Shown one piece after another: positions 62,913 to 64,000 of a stretch of 64,000 nt of DNA. The stretch's first letter is position 1. Every line of letters starts with the position of its first letter. A program made the translations under genes and the position numbers. The notes under the pieces were generated by a model. The model was not told the origin of the DNA. It ran no database searches and saw only the letters and a program-made list of their open reading frames with translations. Source of the stretch: Alphaproteobacteria bacterium (GTDB lineage: Bacteria; Pseudomonadota; Alphaproteobacteria; Acetobacterales; Acetobacteraceae); assembly GCA_016869715.1 (NCBI GenBank), contig VGDM01000005.1, positions 62,001 to 126,000 on the forward strand, given 5' to 3'.

Positions 62913-64000
62913 CGCGCAACCCCCGGACGGTTTTGAATCATGGGCGCAGCCGCACCAGGTGGCAATGGCGCAGGCCGCTGCTGCGGCGCTACGGCGGGCG
63001 GCTGACGCGCGCCACCTGTTTCACCCAATTGCAGGAAGGGCACCACGCCTTGCAGCCGGTCATCCACAATCACCTTCGGATTGCGCCGCAGGATCTCTTC
63101 TATGGTTTCCAGATACATGCGGCGCGTGGTCACATCGCGCGCCTGTTCGTAAGCGGAAAGCACCGACAGGAAGCGCGCACTTTCACCGCCGGCACGCGCC
63201 ACCTGGCTTTCACGGAAGCCCTGGGCTTCCTGCACCATGCGTTCAGCCTCACCACGGGCGCGGGGGATGATGTCATTACGAAAGCTTTCGGCTTCATTGC
63301 GCAACCGTTCACGGTCCGCATTGGCGCGCTGTACATCGCGGAAGGCATCAACCACCTGCGCCGGCGGATCCACCTTCTGCAATTGAACCTGGGTGATTTC
63401 GATGCCGGCCTTGTATTGGTCCATGATCGCCTGAGCACCGCGGCGCACTTCCTGTTCGATCTGCGCACGCGCTTCAGTCAGCGCCGGCTGGATCGCCGTG
63501 CGCCCGATCACTTCGCGCATCACGCTCTCGGCGGCGGTTTTCACCGTACTTTCGGGGTTGCGCGTATTGAACAGGAAGTCGCCCGCATCGCGGATGCGCC
63601 AGAACACGGCGACATCAATGTCAACGATATTCTCATCGCCCGTCAGCATCAGGCTTTCTTCCAGCACATCACGCGCCGCCACGACGCGACCGCCGGGGAC
63701 GGGCCCATCCTGCGCGCCGATAAAGCCGATATCCACGCGGTTAATACGTGTAACGCGCGGGGTGGTGTGGCTTTCGATCGGCCAGGGCATGCGATAATTC
63801 AAGCCAGGCTGAGTGGTATGGCTGAAGGCGCCAAAGCGCATGACCACGCCCTGTTCATCCGGCTGCACCCGATAAAACCCTGACGCCGCCCAGCCGATGG
63901 CGAGCACAATGCCAATCAAGGCGAAAAGCTTGCCGCCGCCCGCGCCACCGCTCGGCAATACACGCCGAATCGCGTCCTGCGCCTGGCGGATCGCGTCATC
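62909..64000 (-). CDS. hflK: HflK, FtsH modulator (5' end off window)
   Basis: The visible 363 codons cover the membrane anchor (LFALIGIVLAIGWAASGFYR), the SPFH domain (VQPDEQGVVMRFGAFSHTTQ, PGLNYRMPWPIESHTTPRV) and the coiled tail ending in a Pro/Gln-rich segment. Upstream of it the frame reads DDAIRQAQDAIRRVLPSGGA, the conserved HflK pre-anchor region, so the gene continues beyond position 64000. It overlaps hflC by four bases. Confidence 0.96.
   Translation of the reverse strand, partial: DDAIRQAQDAIRRVLPSGGAGGGKLFALIGIVLAIGWAASGFYRVQPDEQGVVMRFGAFSHTTQPGLNYRMPWPIESHTTPRVTRINRVDIGFIGAQDGPVPGGRVVAARDVLEESLMLTGDENIVDIDVAVFWRIRDAGDFLFNTRNPESTVKTAAESVMREVIGRTAIQPALTEARAQIEQEVRRGAQAIMDQYKAGIEITQVQLQKVDPPAQVVDAFRDVQRANADRERLRNEAESFRNDIIPRARGEAERMVQEAQGFRESQVARAGGESARFLSVLSAYEQARDVTTRRMYLETIEEILRRNPKVIVDDRLQGVVPFLQLGETGGARQPPAVAPQQRPAPLPPGAAAPMIQNRPGVAR

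Noticed and set aside
1-64000. tRNA, rRNA, CRISPR arrays, insertion sequences, prophage
   Set aside because: I looked for cloverleaf-like segments, regularly spaced repeats and transposase, integrase or phage structural proteins and saw none I could support.

Overview
The window looks like chromosomal DNA of an alphaproteobacterium, most likely Rhodospirillales/Acetobacteraceae and Roseomonas-like. The call rests on gene order and content rather than a phylogeny: flagellin-flbT-flaF, rpsF-rpsR-DUF2232-rplI, hflK-hflC-DUF2065-degP and thrC-M16 peptidase-pmbA are alphaproteobacterial arrangements, and orphan tripartite tricarboxylate (TctC/Bug) receptors are abundant. GC is high (about 60-65% by eye). 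Almost all of the DNA codes for protein. I saw no rRNA, tRNA, CRISPR array, phage, integron or insertion sequence.

Layout. 1-4.6 kb: 5' part of hemW, a RidA protein, two overlapping small conserved-looking genes, cspA, a secreted protein, an Ldh-type dehydrogenase and efp. 4.7-7.7 kb: two tandem flagellin genes, both broken, followed by intact flbT and flaF. 7.7-11.7 kb: cytochrome b561, a DUF429-like protein, Lrp, trxB and a LysR regulator. 11.9-19.2 kb: an accessory, eroding stretch with a broken membrane glycosyltransferase, two intact tandem TctC receptors, two broken rhodanese genes, a GST and a class III aminotransferase. 19.2-25.7 kb: GOGAT operon 1 (gltD-DUF2059-gltB). 25.9-34.7 kb: an NDUFA9-like protein, a YIP1 protein, AmpG, DUF486, purH, rmuC, a CNT transporter and a second class III aminotransferase. 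34.7-39.3 kb: a Liv-type ABC transporter with fused LivH-LivM. 39.4-46.5 kb: secG, a pterin dehydratase, fabG, fabD, a third intact TctC, the rpsF-rplI ribosomal cluster, a composite palindromic repeat and a broken TctC. 46.6-53.5 kb: a possible TctC remnant, a secreted protein and GOGAT operon 2 (gltB-gltD). 53.6-64 kb: mmcB, hldE, pmbA, an M16 peptidase, thrC, a DUF2892 protein, degP, DUF2065, hflC and the 3' part of hflK.

Two themes stand out. First, at least six genes carry frameshifts or in-frame stops (two flagellins, a GT39-like enzyme, two rhodanese-like genes, one TctC), while long essential genes nearby are clean. This suggests recent erosion of motility and accessory functions rather than uniformly poor sequence. 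Second, two complete but clearly different glutamate synthases lie about 22 kb apart in opposite gene order. Three palindromic intergenic repeats and several good intrinsic terminators were also found. I did not find a convincing new multi-gene system. The best leads are the paired GOGATs, the flagellin locus and the intergenic palindromes.
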